A DNA stretch of 64,000 nucleotides. It comes from Hyphomicrobiales bacterium (GTDB taxonomy: Bacteria > Pseudomonadota > Alphaproteobacteria > Rhizobiales > Rhizobiaceae). This document shows positions 20,984-29,812 of the stretch, in pieces. Within the stretch, counting starts at the first letter, position 1, and the number at the start of each line of letters is the position of its first letter. The stretch spans positions 248,001 through 312,000 of the forward strand of contig JAFKJU010000007.1 of the NCBI GenBank assembly GCA_017305935.1, written 5' to 3'. A model generated the notes under the pieces. The model was not told the DNA's origin. It saw only the letters and a program-made list of their open reading frames with translations, and made no database searches. Position numbers and translations under genes: made by a program.

Positions 20984-22165
20984 ATGCGCGATCCCTATTC
21001 CGTGCTGGGCGTCAAGCGTGACGCCGGACCAGACGAGATCAAGGCAGCCTGGCGAACCAAGGCGAAAACGGCCCATCCCGACCAGAATCAGGATGATCCC
21101 ACGGCAAACAACCGTTTCGCCGAAATCGGCCATGCCTACGACATCCTCAAAGACCCCAAGAAACGCAGCCGTTTCGACGCGCGTCTGAAGCGCGCCGAAG
21201 GCGGCAGGCAGGAGCAGACTTTCCAGCAGAAGCGCGAGGCGGCCCGCGAGGCCGCCGAGCGCGCCAAGGCCGCCCGCGCCAATGCGGAAAAGGTGATGGA
21301 AGAACTGGCCCGCGCCGAAGCTGCCCGCAAGGCGCAGCAAAAACCCGCCGGCCAGACGGCGGGGGTCAACGCGACGCCGAGCATGGAGACCCCGGAAGAG
21401 GTGATCTCGCGCATCTTCGGCGTGCCGCCCGGCCAGCAGCCGCCGGTCGGCGGCCAGCCCTCCCCCGGCCACAATGCCGCCGGCGCATCCGCCGCTTACG
21501 GCGTCAACGCCACGGCGACCCAGACCGCACGCAGCGAACCGGCCTTCGGCGACGGCGAGACGGCGGAGGCCGCCCGTCCCAATTCGCTGCCGGCGCAGGC
21601 GATCGATCTTCTCACCTCGCTGGTGCGCCGCATTCGCGGCACGGCGCCGGCGCTCGACAAGGCGCCGGACGTCGCCGCCATCGCCACCGTCACCGTCGAC
21701 GACCTGATGAAGCTCAACTGGATCACCGTGCCGCTGCCGGACGGCAAGGACGGCCGCTTCCAGATCGAACCGGGCGCCGGCGACGGCGACGTGATCAAGC
21801 TGCGCAACCAGGGGCTTAAACTGCAGGGCCTGCAGCGCGGCGATGTCGCGGTGACTCTTCGCGTCGACCCGAACGGCCCGTTCCGGGTCCAAGGCAGCGA
21901 CGTCATTACCGCGCTGCCTGTCAACCTCCAGAACGCCGTTCTCGGCTGGACGACGGTGACCGACTCGCCCACCGGTCCGGTCGAAGTCGTGGTGCCCGCC
22001 TGGAGCGGTTCCGACCAGACGATCCGCATTCCCGGCCTCGGACTTCCCAAGGCCGGCGGCGGCAAGGGCGATCTCGTGGTCGAAATCCGCCTCGTCCTGT
22101 GGGAAAAACCGGACGACAAGGTCACCGACCTGATGCGCAGCATGCGCGAGGGGCTTTATTTGTGA
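20984..22165 (+). CDS. DnaJ-like co-chaperone without zinc fingers
   Basis: A 393-residue J-domain protein. The N-terminal J domain (1-70) has the essential HPD (31-33) for stimulating DnaK. An Ala/Glu/Lys-rich probable coiled helix (about 65-115) and an Ala/Pro-rich linker follow, then a DnaJ C-terminal substrate-binding domain (about 228-385) with FQIEPGAGDGDVIKLRNQGL and GDVAVTLRVDPNGPFRVQGSDV. There is no CxxCxGxG zinc region, so it is a type II (CbpA-like) DnaJ. An EcfG promoter just upstream suggests stress induction. fabI follows. Confidence 0.92.
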   Translation: MRDPYSVLGVKRDAGPDEIKAAWRTKAKTAHPDQNQDDPTANNRFAEIGHAYDILKDPKKRSRFDARLKRAEGGRQEQTFQQKREAAREAAERAKAARANAEKVMEELARAEAARKAQQKPAGQTAGVNATPSMETPEEVISRIFGVPPGQQPPVGGQPSPGHNAAGASAAYGVNATATQTARSEPAFGDGETAEAARPNSLPAQAIDLLTSLVRRIRGTAPALDKAPDVAAIATVTVDDLMKLNWITVPLPDGKDGRFQIEPGAGDGDVIKLRNQGLKLQGLQRGDVAVTLRVDPNGPFRVQGSDVITALPVNLQNAVLGWTTVTDSPTGPVEVVVPAWSGSDQTIRIPGLGLPKAGGGKGDLVVEIRLVLWEKPDDKVTDLMRSMREGLYL

Positions 22166-22285
22166 AATTTGCGTGACATGTGCACCCTTTGTTACGATCC
22201 CTAACAGTTGATGATCTCGCCCAAGCTTGAACCGGACATCGGCCTATGCCATAGGCAAATCGTCGCATTACCGAGGGAGCACATT

Positions 22286-23104
22286 ATGGCTGAAGCATCC
22301 GGTCTGATGAAGGGCAAGCGAGGCCTGATCATGGGCGTCGCCAACAACCGGTCGATCGCTTGGGGTATCGCCAAGGCCATCCATGCGCAGGGCGGCGAAA
22401 TTGCCCTGACCTATCAAGGCGATGCGCTGAAGAAACGCGTCGAGCCGCTGGCCGCCGAAATCAATGCGGTGCTGGCCGGCCATTGCGACGTTTCCGACGA
22501 ATCGACCATCGACGCGGTGTTCGCCGATCTCGAAAAGCGCTGGGGCAAGATCGATTTCCTCGTCCATGCCATCGGTTTTTCCGACAAGGACGAACTGACC
22601 GGGCGCTATGTCGACACGACGCCGGAAAACTTCGCCAAGACGATGCAGATCTCGGTCTATTCCTTCACCTCCGTCGCCCGCCGCGCCGAAAAGCTGATGA
22701 CATCAGGCGGCTCGATGCTGACCCTGACCTATTACGGCGCCGAGAAGGTGATGCCGAACTACAATGTCATGGGCGTCGCCAAGGCGGCACTCGAAGCCAG
22801 CGTGAAATATCTCGCCGTCGACCTCGGCCCGAAGAACATCCGCGTCAACGCCATTTCCGCCGGCCCGATCAAGACGCTGGCCGCATCCGGCATCGGCGAT
22901 TTCCGCTATATCCTCAAGTGGAACGAATACAACGCGCCGTTGCGCCGCACCGTCACCATCGAGGAAGTCGGCGATGTCGGCCTCTACATGCTCTCCGACC
23001 TGTCGCGCTCGGTGACCGGCGAGACGCATCACGCCGACAGCGGCTATCACGTCGTCGGCATGAAGGCGGTCGACGCGCCCGATATTTCCGTCATCAAGGA
23101 TTGA
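22286..23104 (+). CDS. fabI: Enoyl-[acyl-carrier-protein] reductase (NADH)
   Basis: A 272-residue FabI, the last step of each fatty acid elongation cycle. The nucleotide-binding GVANNRSIAWG (17-27) and the catalytic pair Y159-x6-K166 (YNVMGVAK) are the FabI-type atypical short-chain dehydrogenase pattern; ISAGPIKTLAASGI follows. I chose the ATG at 22286 with GAGGGAG upstream. It is probably in one transcript with the histidine phosphatase gene downstream, from which a palindromic repeat separates it. Confidence 0.97.
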   Translation: MAEASGLMKGKRGLIMGVANNRSIAWGIAKAIHAQGGEIALTYQGDALKKRVEPLAAEINAVLAGHCDVSDESTIDAVFADLEKRWGKIDFLVHAIGFSDKDELTGRYVDTTPENFAKTMQISVYSFTSVARRAEKLMTSGGSMLTLTYYGAEKVMPNYNVMGVAKAALEASVKYLAVDLGPKNIRVNAISAGPIKTLAASGIGDFRYILKWNEYNAPLRRTVTIEEVGDVGLYMLSDLSRSVTGETHHADSGYHVVGMKAVDAPDISVIKD

Positions 23105-23108
23105 AGCC

Positions 23109-23151
23109 ATTCCAGGAAAATCGCGGCGCGGTTTTCCCCCCGGAATTGCAT
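23109..23151. repeat. Rhizobial-type palindrome (GCATTTCC/GGAAATGC family), copy 1
   Basis: Outer arms ATTCC and GGAAT enclose a GGAAAA ... GGTTTTCC inverted core, followed by TTGCAT. It fills the fabI-phosphatase gap and shares the outer arms, GGAAAA-type core and downstream TGC with four other copies in this window. Confidence 0.55.
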
Positions 23152-23174
23152 AAGGGATCAAAAGGTTTCTGCCC

Positions 23175-23765
23175 GTGCTGATGTATATGATCCGTCACGG
23201 GCAGACCGACTGGAATGCAGAAGCGCGGCTGCAGGGGCAGAAGGACATTCCCTTGAACGCGCTTGGCCGCGAGCAGGCCCATGCGAACGGGCTGGCGCTC
23301 TCTGCCCTGCTCGGCGACACCGTTTCCACCTATGATTTCGTCAGCAGCCCGCTGGGGCGCGCCCGCCAGACCATGGAACTGGCGCGCGCCGCCATGGGCC
23401 TGGTGCCCGGCGATTACCGCATCGACGAGCGGCTGATGGAGATCTCCTTCGGAGACTGGGAAGGCTCGACGCTCAGGGAACTCAAGCAGGTGACGCCGGA
23501 GCGCGTCGCGGCGCGCCGCGCCGCGAAATGGGATTTCATCCCGCCGGGCGCCGATGCGGAAAGCTATGAAATCCTCTCCTGGCGGATCGGCTCCTGGCTG
23601 TCTTCGGTGGAAAGGCCGACGGTCTGCGTCTGCCATGGCGGCGTCATCCGCGCCGTGTTCCGCTTGCTGGCCGACATGCCGCGCGACGAGGCGGCCGAAA
23701 TCGGCATTCCGCAGGACCGCGTCCTGCGCATCGACCGCGACGGAAAATCCGTCGCCTGGCTCTGA
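23175..23765 (+). CDS. Histidine phosphatase family protein (phosphoglycerate mutase-like)
   Basis: A 196-residue branch-1 histidine phosphatase. The catalytic RHG is at 7-9 (MIRHGQTDWNAEARLQGQ). Other motifs are SPLGRARQTMELAR, the acidic LMEISFGDWEG and the second catalytic histidine in VCVCHGGVIRAV. The substrate is unknown; such enzymes range from mutases to phosphatases. I kept the GTG at 23175 because AAAAGG lies 9 bases upstream; an ATG two codons in is possible. Confidence 0.9.
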   Translation: MLMYMIRHGQTDWNAEARLQGQKDIPLNALGREQAHANGLALSALLGDTVSTYDFVSSPLGRARQTMELARAAMGLVPGDYRIDERLMEISFGDWEGSTLRELKQVTPERVAARRAAKWDFIPPGADAESYEILSWRIGSWLSSVERPTVCVCHGGVIRAVFRLLADMPRDEAAEIGIPQDRVLRIDRDGKSVAWL

Positions 23766-23781
23766 CCCCCTTCCATGAGAC

Positions 23782-24042
23782 CTATTCGACGACCTGCAGG
23801 TCGTTGATGACACGGCGCCCGTCGACCTCGGTATAGAAGACGATGACCTTGACGCCGGCCTTCAGCCCGTTGAAGTCGAATTCCTCCGGCGCCTGGTAGG
23901 TCTTGCCGTCGTCCAGCGTCAGGCTGAGGTTGCTGGTATCGACCTTCTTGATGGTCGCCTCCACATCGGCGCTCTCGGCAAAACCCTTCAACGGCGACAG
24001 CAAGCTGGCGGTGGTCAGAAGTGCGGCGATGATGAAGCGCAT
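23782..24042 (-). CDS. DUF1344 family small exported protein
   Basis: An 86-residue secreted protein: signal peptide MRFIIAALLTTASLLSPLKGFA, then a short beta-rich domain (VEATIKKVDTSNLSLTLDDGKTYQAPEEFDFNGLKAG split by strands, and FYTEVDGRRVINDLQ). The DUF1344 family is common in rhizobia with unknown function. A longer start at 24081 (MKFIDLQTYR) lacks a ribosome binding site. It converges with the phosphatase gene and diverges from the large GGDEF-EAL gene. Confidence 0.8.
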   Translation of the reverse strand: MRFIIAALLTTASLLSPLKGFAESADVEATIKKVDTSNLSLTLDDGKTYQAPEEFDFNGLKAGVKVIVFYTEVDGRRVINDLQVVE

Positions 24043-24277
24043 CTTTCGGGCCCTGTATGTCTGCAAATCAATGAATTTCATGATGTAAATAGCCTCTCGA
24101 ATATGGCGAAATTTGCCCGAAACGGTGACAAATCCGGCCCAATTGATGAACGCAAATCGGGGTGCGATCAAGCCCATCCGATTTTTGGCAGGTCGAAAGC
24201 TGCCATGGCCGGTCAATTCTAATTTAACTGGCGTGCTTCTATTGTTCGCTACAACTACAAAAAGGGGTTCCATCAAG

Positions 24278-27200
24278 GTGAGTTTCGCGTCGCCACGTAG
24301 CAAGGGTTTCCGGGAGATTTTCCGCGCCTCGCGCGCCTCGATCGTGGCAGCCGTCGTCGTCTCCGCCGTGGTGATGACGCTCGGCTTCATCCTCGACCGG
24401 GAAAACAGCAATTTCTACCGGCGCGAACTGCACATCCGCACCGAAAACGACGTCGCCCTGATCCATGCGCGGATCATGGGACAGATCAGCACGGATTTTT
24501 CCGTCTTGCGCAATCTTGCCAACTGGATGGCGCTGGCCCCGGACATGCCGAGGGAAAGGGTTGCGGAGCAGATCCAGCGCGTGCTGTTGCAGAACCCGCA
24601 TTTCCGCAGCGTCTCGATCGCGCCGGATTTCGTGGTCAAGGAAACCTTTCCGGCCCGCGCCGACGATATCACGATCGGCGAGGACGTGCGCCGCATCCTT
24701 GGCTCCAATCCGTCCGCTGCACTTGCCGCCGACCGGCTGTCGGCGCGCTTTGCCGGCCCGGTGGTACTCGGCGAGGATCACGGCGGCTTCGTGCTGATCT
24801 TTCCGGTGATCACGCGTGACGGCGACGCCCACAGCGTCTGGGGCGCGGTGCGCGCCATCATCGACGAAACCCAGTTCTACCGCGTCACCGGCCTCCTGCC
24901 GGCGCAAGGCTCGGAAAGCCAGCAGCGCTATCCGCATCTGCAGCACCTGAAGCTGGCGCTCAGCCAGAAACCGGCGCCGGGGCTGAAGCCGCATGTCTTC
25001 TTCGGCGATGCCCGGATCCTCGACGACGGGCCGGTGCAGCGCATCTTCTCGGTGCCGGGCGGCGCCTGGGTGCTGGCCGCCATTCCCGCCGACGGCTGGG
25101 ACGAGGTGCCGCCGAACCAGGCTTTCCTGCGGCTGGTGATCGCGCTGACCTCGGGCATCATCGTCGCGCCCGTCTTCCTCTCCTGCCTGCTGATGATCGA
25201 ACGCAGCCGCAATGTCAGCGCGCTGCAGGCGCGCGAGACGAAGCTGCTGGAAGTGTCGCAACGCCTGCACCTGGCGCTGGAATCCTCCAAAATCGGCATC
25301 TGGGAAGTGGATCGCGGCGATGCCGAGCTGTTGTGGGACGGCCGCACCGCCCAGCTTCACGGCTTCGGCAACGAGGATATGAAAAGCACCCTGGCCGACT
25401 GGCTGGACATGGTGCATCCGCAGGACCGGCTGACGGCGGAAACCCATTTCTTCACCTGCTCGGTGGCGGGCGCCCCTTCCAGCGTGCAATACCGCATCGT
25501 CCAGCCCGATGGCGCCATACGGCACCTGCGCTCGGTCGGCGCCCATTATTCCGGCGGCAGCACGCCGCGCACCATCGGCATCGTCTGGGACGTCACCGCC
25601 GATGTCGCCATGAATGTCGACCTGCGCACCGCCAAGGAAACCAGCGACATCAAGAATGCCGAACTGGAGCTGGCGCTCAGCGAGCTCTCCAGCCGCGAGC
25701 AGGAACTGGAGGAGCTGTCGCGCAAGCTCGACCTGGCGCTGGATTCCTATCGCTGCGGCACCTGGGAAGTGGATCTGGCCAACGGCATGCAGTTCTGGGA
25801 CGAGCGCATGCATCATCTCTACGAGCTGCCCTATACGGACGGACGGCTGACGACCGGGCAGTGGCTCGACCTTGTCGTCCCGGAAGACCGGCAGCTCGCC
25901 ACGGCCTGCAACGACCGCGTCGTCGACGACGGAACGACCGAGCCGCTGGTGGTGCGCAAGATGCTGGCCGACGGCTCCCTGCGCTATATCCGCTCCATCG
26001 GCAAGGTGCACCGCACCAAGGACGGCCGCGACCGGGTGATCGGAATCGCCTTCGACTTCACCTCCGACGCGGTGAAGACCGAGGCGCTGAAATCCGCCAA
26101 GGCCGAGGCCGAGCAGAAGAATATCGAGCTGCAATTCGCCAAGAGCTGCATCGAGCACAATGCCCTGCACGACCCGCTGACCATGCTCGGCAATCGCCGC
26201 AAGCTGGATGTGGAACTCGAAAAGCTCTCCGAAATCAGCCAGAGGCGGGCGCAGTCGATTTCCATCCTGCATATCGACCTCGACCGCTTCAAACAGATCA
26301 ACGACACGCTCGGCCATGCCGCCGGCGACGCGATGCTGGAACATGCTGCCGCCGTCCTGGAGCACAATGTCCGCTCCACCGATCTGGTGGCGCGCATCGG
26401 CGGCGACGAATTCGTCATCGTCGTCACCGACAATGCCGATCCCAGCGCCATGGCGGCCCTGGCGACGCGCGTCATCGAGCAGATGCGCCAGCCGATCGAC
26501 TTCGAAGGATTTTCCTGCCGCTGCGGCGTCTCCATCGGCATCGCCCAGGCGAGCGGCATGTATCTCGACACCCGCCAGATGCTGGTCAATGCCGATATCG
26601 CCCTCTACCGCGCCAAGGCGACAGGCCGAAACCGCCACGAATTCTTCACCCTCAACCTGCAGGCCGAGATCGTCACCGCCAAGCGCGTCGCCGACGACAT
26701 CCTCGTCGGGCTGGAAAAGGACCAATTCACCGCCTGGTACCAGCCGCAATTCGACGCCCGCACCATGAAGCTGACCGGCGTCGAGGCCCTGGTACGCTGG
26801 AACCATCCCGAAAAGGGCATCCTGACACCCGACCGCTTCCTGCGCATCGCCGACGAACTCAACGTCGTCTCGACCCTCGACCGCATTGTGCTCGAAACCG
26901 CGCTCCAGGACCGGATGCGCTGGGCCGCCATGGGCATCGACGTGCCGAAGGTGTCGGTCAACGTTTCCTCGCGCCGCCTGCACGAACCCGATCTCTACGA
27001 AACCCTGCAGGGGCTTGCCATCCAGCCCGGCGCGCTGTCCTTCGAACTGGTCGAATCCATCTTCCTCGACGAGAGCGAGGACATCGTCTCGCACAATCTC
27101 GACCGCATCAAATCTCTCGGCATCGATATCGAAATCGACGATTTCGGCACCGGCCATACCTCGATCGTCAGCCTGCTCAAGCTTCGCCCGCATCGCCTGA

Positions 27201-27451
27201 AGATTGACCGGCAACTGGTGCAGCCGATCCTCGAGTCGGCGCAGGAGCGGGCGCTGGTGCGCTCGATCATCGAGATCGCCCATTCGCTGGACGTCAAGAC
27301 CGTCGCGGAGGGAGTGGAAAGCTTCGAGCATACCCGCGTGTTGCGCGACCTCGGCTGCGATACCCTGCAGGGTTACGCCTTCGCCAAGCCGCTCTCCTTC
27401 GACGCCTTCTGCGACTTCGTCCGCAACGAGCCGTGGCGCAAGGCCGGGTGA
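24278..27451 (+). CDS. CHASE-PAS-PAS-GGDEF-EAL cyclic-di-GMP protein
   Basis: A 1057-residue membrane protein. A transmembrane helix (about 19-40) is followed by a periplasmic CHASE-like sensor domain, a second helix (about 290-312), two PAS domains (about 330-460 and 480-610), GGDEF (about 625-785) and EAL (about 800-1050). GGDEF is intact (708-712) with an RxxD inhibitory site (RSTD) five residues before it, and EAL is intact (836-838) with EIDDFGTGHTS. Both cyclase and phosphodiesterase activities are possible. The start is uncertain: I chose GTG at 24278 with AAGGGG upstream; the frame is open to 24113. Confidence 0.92.
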   Translation: MSFASPRSKGFREIFRASRASIVAAVVVSAVVMTLGFILDRENSNFYRRELHIRTENDVALIHARIMGQISTDFSVLRNLANWMALAPDMPRERVAEQIQRVLLQNPHFRSVSIAPDFVVKETFPARADDITIGEDVRRILGSNPSAALAADRLSARFAGPVVLGEDHGGFVLIFPVITRDGDAHSVWGAVRAIIDETQFYRVTGLLPAQGSESQQRYPHLQHLKLALSQKPAPGLKPHVFFGDARILDDGPVQRIFSVPGGAWVLAAIPADGWDEVPPNQAFLRLVIALTSGIIVAPVFLSCLLMIERSRNVSALQARETKLLEVSQRLHLALESSKIGIWEVDRGDAELLWDGRTAQLHGFGNEDMKSTLADWLDMVHPQDRLTAETHFFTCSVAGAPSSVQYRIVQPDGAIRHLRSVGAHYSGGSTPRTIGIVWDVTADVAMNVDLRTAKETSDIKNAELELALSELSSREQELEELSRKLDLALDSYRCGTWEVDLANGMQFWDERMHHLYELPYTDGRLTTGQWLDLVVPEDRQLATACNDRVVDDGTTEPLVVRKMLADGSLRYIRSIGKVHRTKDGRDRVIGIAFDFTSDAVKTEALKSAKAEAEQKNIELQFAKSCIEHNALHDPLTMLGNRRKLDVELEKLSEISQRRAQSISILHIDLDRFKQINDTLGHAAGDAMLEHAAAVLEHNVRSTDLVARIGGDEFVIVVTDNADPSAMAALATRVIEQMRQPIDFEGFSCRCGVSIGIAQASGMYLDTRQMLVNADIALYRAKATGRNRHEFFTLNLQAEIVTAKRVADDILVGLEKDQFTAWYQPQFDARTMKLTGVEALVRWNHPEKGILTPDRFLRIADELNVVSTLDRIVLETALQDRMRWAAMGIDVPKVSVNVSSRRLHEPDLYETLQGLAIQPGALSFELVESIFLDESEDIVSHNLDRIKSLGIDIEIDDFGTGHTSIVSLLKLRPHRLKIDRQLVQPILESAQERALVRSIIEIAHSLDVKTVAEGVESFEHTRVLRDLGCDTLQGYAFAKPLSFDAFCDFVRNEPWRKAG

Positions 27452-27455
27452 GCCT

Positions 27456-27497
27456 ATTTCCGCACCGAAAAGCGGTTTCCCCTTTCCCCTGAAATGC
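27456..27497. repeat. Rhizobial-type palindrome, copy 2
   Basis: Outer arms ATTTC and GAAAT, inner CCGAAAAGCGGTTTCC, followed by GCTCTAT. It starts 5 bases after the GGDEF-EAL stop and is the first of two copies in tandem before aroC. Confidence 0.55.
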
Positions 27498-27563
27498 TCT
27501 ATGAGTGGGCCGCTTCTTTCCAGCGGCCCGGCTCCCTGCCTCAGGCCGCGTCTCTGTCTCAAT

Positions 27564-27607
27564 GCATTTCCGGACGGAAAGCCGCTTCGCACTTTTCCTG
27601 GAAATGC
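27564..27607. repeat. Rhizobial-type palindrome, copy 3
   Basis: A 44-base element with perfect outer arms GCATTTCC and GGAAATGC around a GGAAAGCCGCTTC core. It is the clearest copy in the window and ends 21 bases before the aroC start codon, so it is in the aroC leader. Confidence 0.65.
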
Positions 27608-27628
27608 TTCAAACGCCTGGTCCTCGTC

Positions 27629-28726
27629 ATGTCGCATAACAGTTTCGGTCATCTTTTCCGCGTCACCACCTGGGGCGAAAGCCATGGCCCGGCGCTGGGT
27701 TGCGTCGTCGACGGCTGCCCGCCCGGCATCCGCTTTACGCTTGGCGAACTGCAACATTGGCTCGACAAGCGCAAACCCGGCCAGTCGCGCTTCGTCACCC
27801 AGCGGCGCGAGGAGGATCTGGTCAAGGTGCTCTCCGGCGTCATGGTCGACGACGACGGCGAGACGATGATATCCACGGGCACGCCGATCTCGATGCTCAT
27901 CGAGAACACCGACCAGCGCTCCAAGGATTACGGCGAGATCGCCCGCCGCTATCGTCCCGGCCATGCCGACTACGCCTATGACGTCAAATACGGCATTCGC
28001 GATTATCGCGGCGGCGGCCGTTCCTCGGCGCGCGAGACGGCGGCGCGTGTTGCCGCCGGCGGGCTGGCGCGCAAGGTCGTGCCAGGCGTCACCGTGCGCG
28101 GTGCGCTGGTGCAGATCGGCAAGCACAAGGTTAATCGCGCCAACTGGGATTGGGCAGAGGTCGACAACAACCCGTTCTTCGCCCCCGATCCGGCCATCGT
28201 GCCGGTCTGGGAAGCGTATCTCGACGGCATTCGCAAGGCGGGTTCCTCCATCGGCGCCGTGGTCGAGGTGGTCGCCGAAGGCGTGCCGGCCGGCCTTGGC
28301 GCGCCGATCTACGGCAAGCTCGACCAGGATATCGCCTCGCTCTTGATGTCGATCAACGCCGTCAAGGGCGTGGAGATCGGCGAGGGCTTTGGCGTCGCCG
28401 AACTGACCGGCGAGGAAAACGCCGACGAGATGCGCATGGGCAATGACGGCAAGCCGCTGTTCCTCTCCAACCATGCCGGCGGCATTCTGGGCGGCATCTC
28501 CACCGGCCAATCGATTGTCGCGCGCTTCGCCATCAAGCCGACCTCGTCGATCCTGACCGAGCGCCGCTCCATCGATGCCGACGGCAACAATGTCGACGTG
28601 CGCACCAAGGGCCGCCACGACCCCTGCGTGGGCATCCGCGCCGTGCCTATCGGCGAAGCCATGGTCGCCTGCGCCATCGCCGACCATTTTCTACGCGACA
28701 GGGGACAGGTGGGCGTCGCCCGCTGA
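27629..28726 (+). CDS. aroC: Chorismate synthase
   Basis: A 365-residue chorismate synthase (EPSP to chorismate, reduced FMN required), the last step of the shikimate pathway. Motifs are [14 protein letters not shown] at the start, [35 protein letters not shown] and the C-terminal [20 protein letters not shown] chose the ATG at 27629 from the conserved [12 protein letters not shown]; the longer frame runs through the palindromic repeat. The ribosome binding site is weak and the repeat hairpin is very close to it. Confidence 0.97.
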   Translation: MSHNSFGHLFRVTTWGESHGPALGCVVDGCPPGIRFTLGELQHWLDKRKPGQSRFVTQRREEDLVKVLSGVMVDDDGETMISTGTPISMLIENTDQRSKDYGEIARRYRPGHADYAYDVKYGIRDYRGGGRSSARETAARVAAGGLARKVVPGVTVRGALVQIGKHKVNRANWDWAEVDNNPFFAPDPAIVPVWEAYLDGIRKAGSSIGAVVEVVAEGVPAGLGAPIYGKLDQDIASLLMSINAVKGVEIGEGFGVAELTGEENADEMRMGNDGKPLFLSNHAGGILGGISTGQSIVARFAIKPTSSILTERRSIDADGNNVDVRTKGRHDPCVGIRAVPIGEAMVACAIADHFLRDRGQVGVAR

Positions 28727-28780
28727 CACCACCGGGAATGGCACGGCCGACCGAGGCCCTGCCACTTCTCGCTGCGTCTG

Positions 28781-28797
28781 TTAACCTTTGATTTACC
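28781..28797 (+). promoter_or_regulatory. CtrA-like box upstream of the orphan flagellin
   Basis: TTAACCTTTGATTTACC fits the CtrA consensus TTAA-N7-TTAAC with one mismatch (TTTAC). It lies 53 bases upstream of the flagellin start. CtrA controls flagellar genes in many alphaproteobacteria; the short motif makes chance matches common. Confidence 0.4.
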
Positions 28798-28849
28798 ATA
28801 AAATTCCTAAGGTCACGTGATCAAAACAAGACTCGTGAACGGGAGAATC

Positions 28850-29803
28850 ATGGCGAGCCTGAATACCAATGTCGCGGCCATGGCCGCATTGTCGACGCTG
28901 CGGACAATCGACGGTGCGATGGGCAAGACGCAATCGCAGGTCTCGTCTGGCTATCGCATCGGCCAGGCCGCGGACAATGCCGCCTACTGGTCGATCGCCA
29001 CGACCATGCGCTCCGACCACAAAGCTCTTTCGGCCGTTCAGGATGCCCTTTCGCTTGGCGCGGCCATGATCGACGTCACCTATAACGGCATGTCCGCGAC
29101 GCTCGACGTCGTCGACGAAATCAAGAAGCGGCTGGTCGCAGCCCGCGAGCCCGGCGTCGACAAGTTGAAGATCAATCACGAGATCGATGCGCTCAAGGCG
29201 CAGATCTATTCGATCGTCGAATCGTCGAGTTTCTCCGGCCAGAACTGGCTTTATCGCATCGATGCAAGCGACGATGCCGACAAGCAGATCGTCGGTTCGT
29301 TCACGCGCAGTGCCTCCGGCGGCGTTTCCGTCCAGACCATCACCTATACGATGGCAACGCCGCTCGGCACCAAGCATCTGCTCGACGACAGCTATCACAA
29401 CGGCATTCTCACCAATGTCGAATTTGCGCGACAGCTCGGGACGGCCACCGAATGGGTGCTGATGAACGGCAAGAACCACAATATCCACCCGGAAATCGCA
29501 CTGACGACGGCAACCACCATGGCCGATATCGACGAGATGATCAGCGTCGTCGACTACATGATCGGGTACATGGCCGATGCCGCATCGAGCCTCGGCGCGC
29601 TGAGCAGCCGCGTCTCCAGCCAGCAGGACTTCGTCTCCGCCCTGCGCGATGCGATCAGCAGCGGGGTCGGACGGCTGGTCGATGCCGACATGAATGCCGC
29701 ATCGACTCGGCTGAAGGCCCTGCAGACCCAACAACAACTGAGCCTGCAAGCGCTGTCGATCGCCAACTCCGAGCCGGAAAAGCTGCTGCAGCTCTTCCAG
29801 TGA
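28850..29803 (+). CDS. Flagellin, orphan locus
   Basis: A 317-residue flagellin with both conserved ends: N-terminal MASLNTNVAAMAALSTLRTI ... SSGYRIGQAADNAAYWSIAT and C-terminal LKALQTQQQLSLQALSIANSEPEKLLQLF. The variable centre is short, as in rhizobial FlaA-type flagellins. The GGGAG ribosome site at 28841 supports the ATG at 28850. No other classical flagellar gene lies in the window; neighbours are aroC and a DNA glycosylase-like gene. It could be a minor filament flagellin or one used under other conditions. Confidence 0.93.
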   Translation: MASLNTNVAAMAALSTLRTIDGAMGKTQSQVSSGYRIGQAADNAAYWSIATTMRSDHKALSAVQDALSLGAAMIDVTYNGMSATLDVVDEIKKRLVAAREPGVDKLKINHEIDALKAQIYSIVESSSFSGQNWLYRIDASDDADKQIVGSFTRSASGGVSVQTITYTMATPLGTKHLLDDSYHNGILTNVEFARQLGTATEWVLMNGKNHNIHPEIALTTATTMADIDEMISVVDYMIGYMADAASSLGALSSRVSSQQDFVSALRDAISSGVGRLVDADMNAASTRLKALQTQQQLSLQALSIANSEPEKLLQLFQ

Positions 29804-29812
29804 AGGCGCGGA

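Noticed and set aside
24239-28687. A 1482-residue open frame on the minus strand
   Set aside because: It runs antisense through both the GGDEF-EAL gene and aroC, including the intergenic repeats. Its composition (His/Asp/Arg-rich) is what GC-rich codon bias produces on the opposite strand, and it has no family features.
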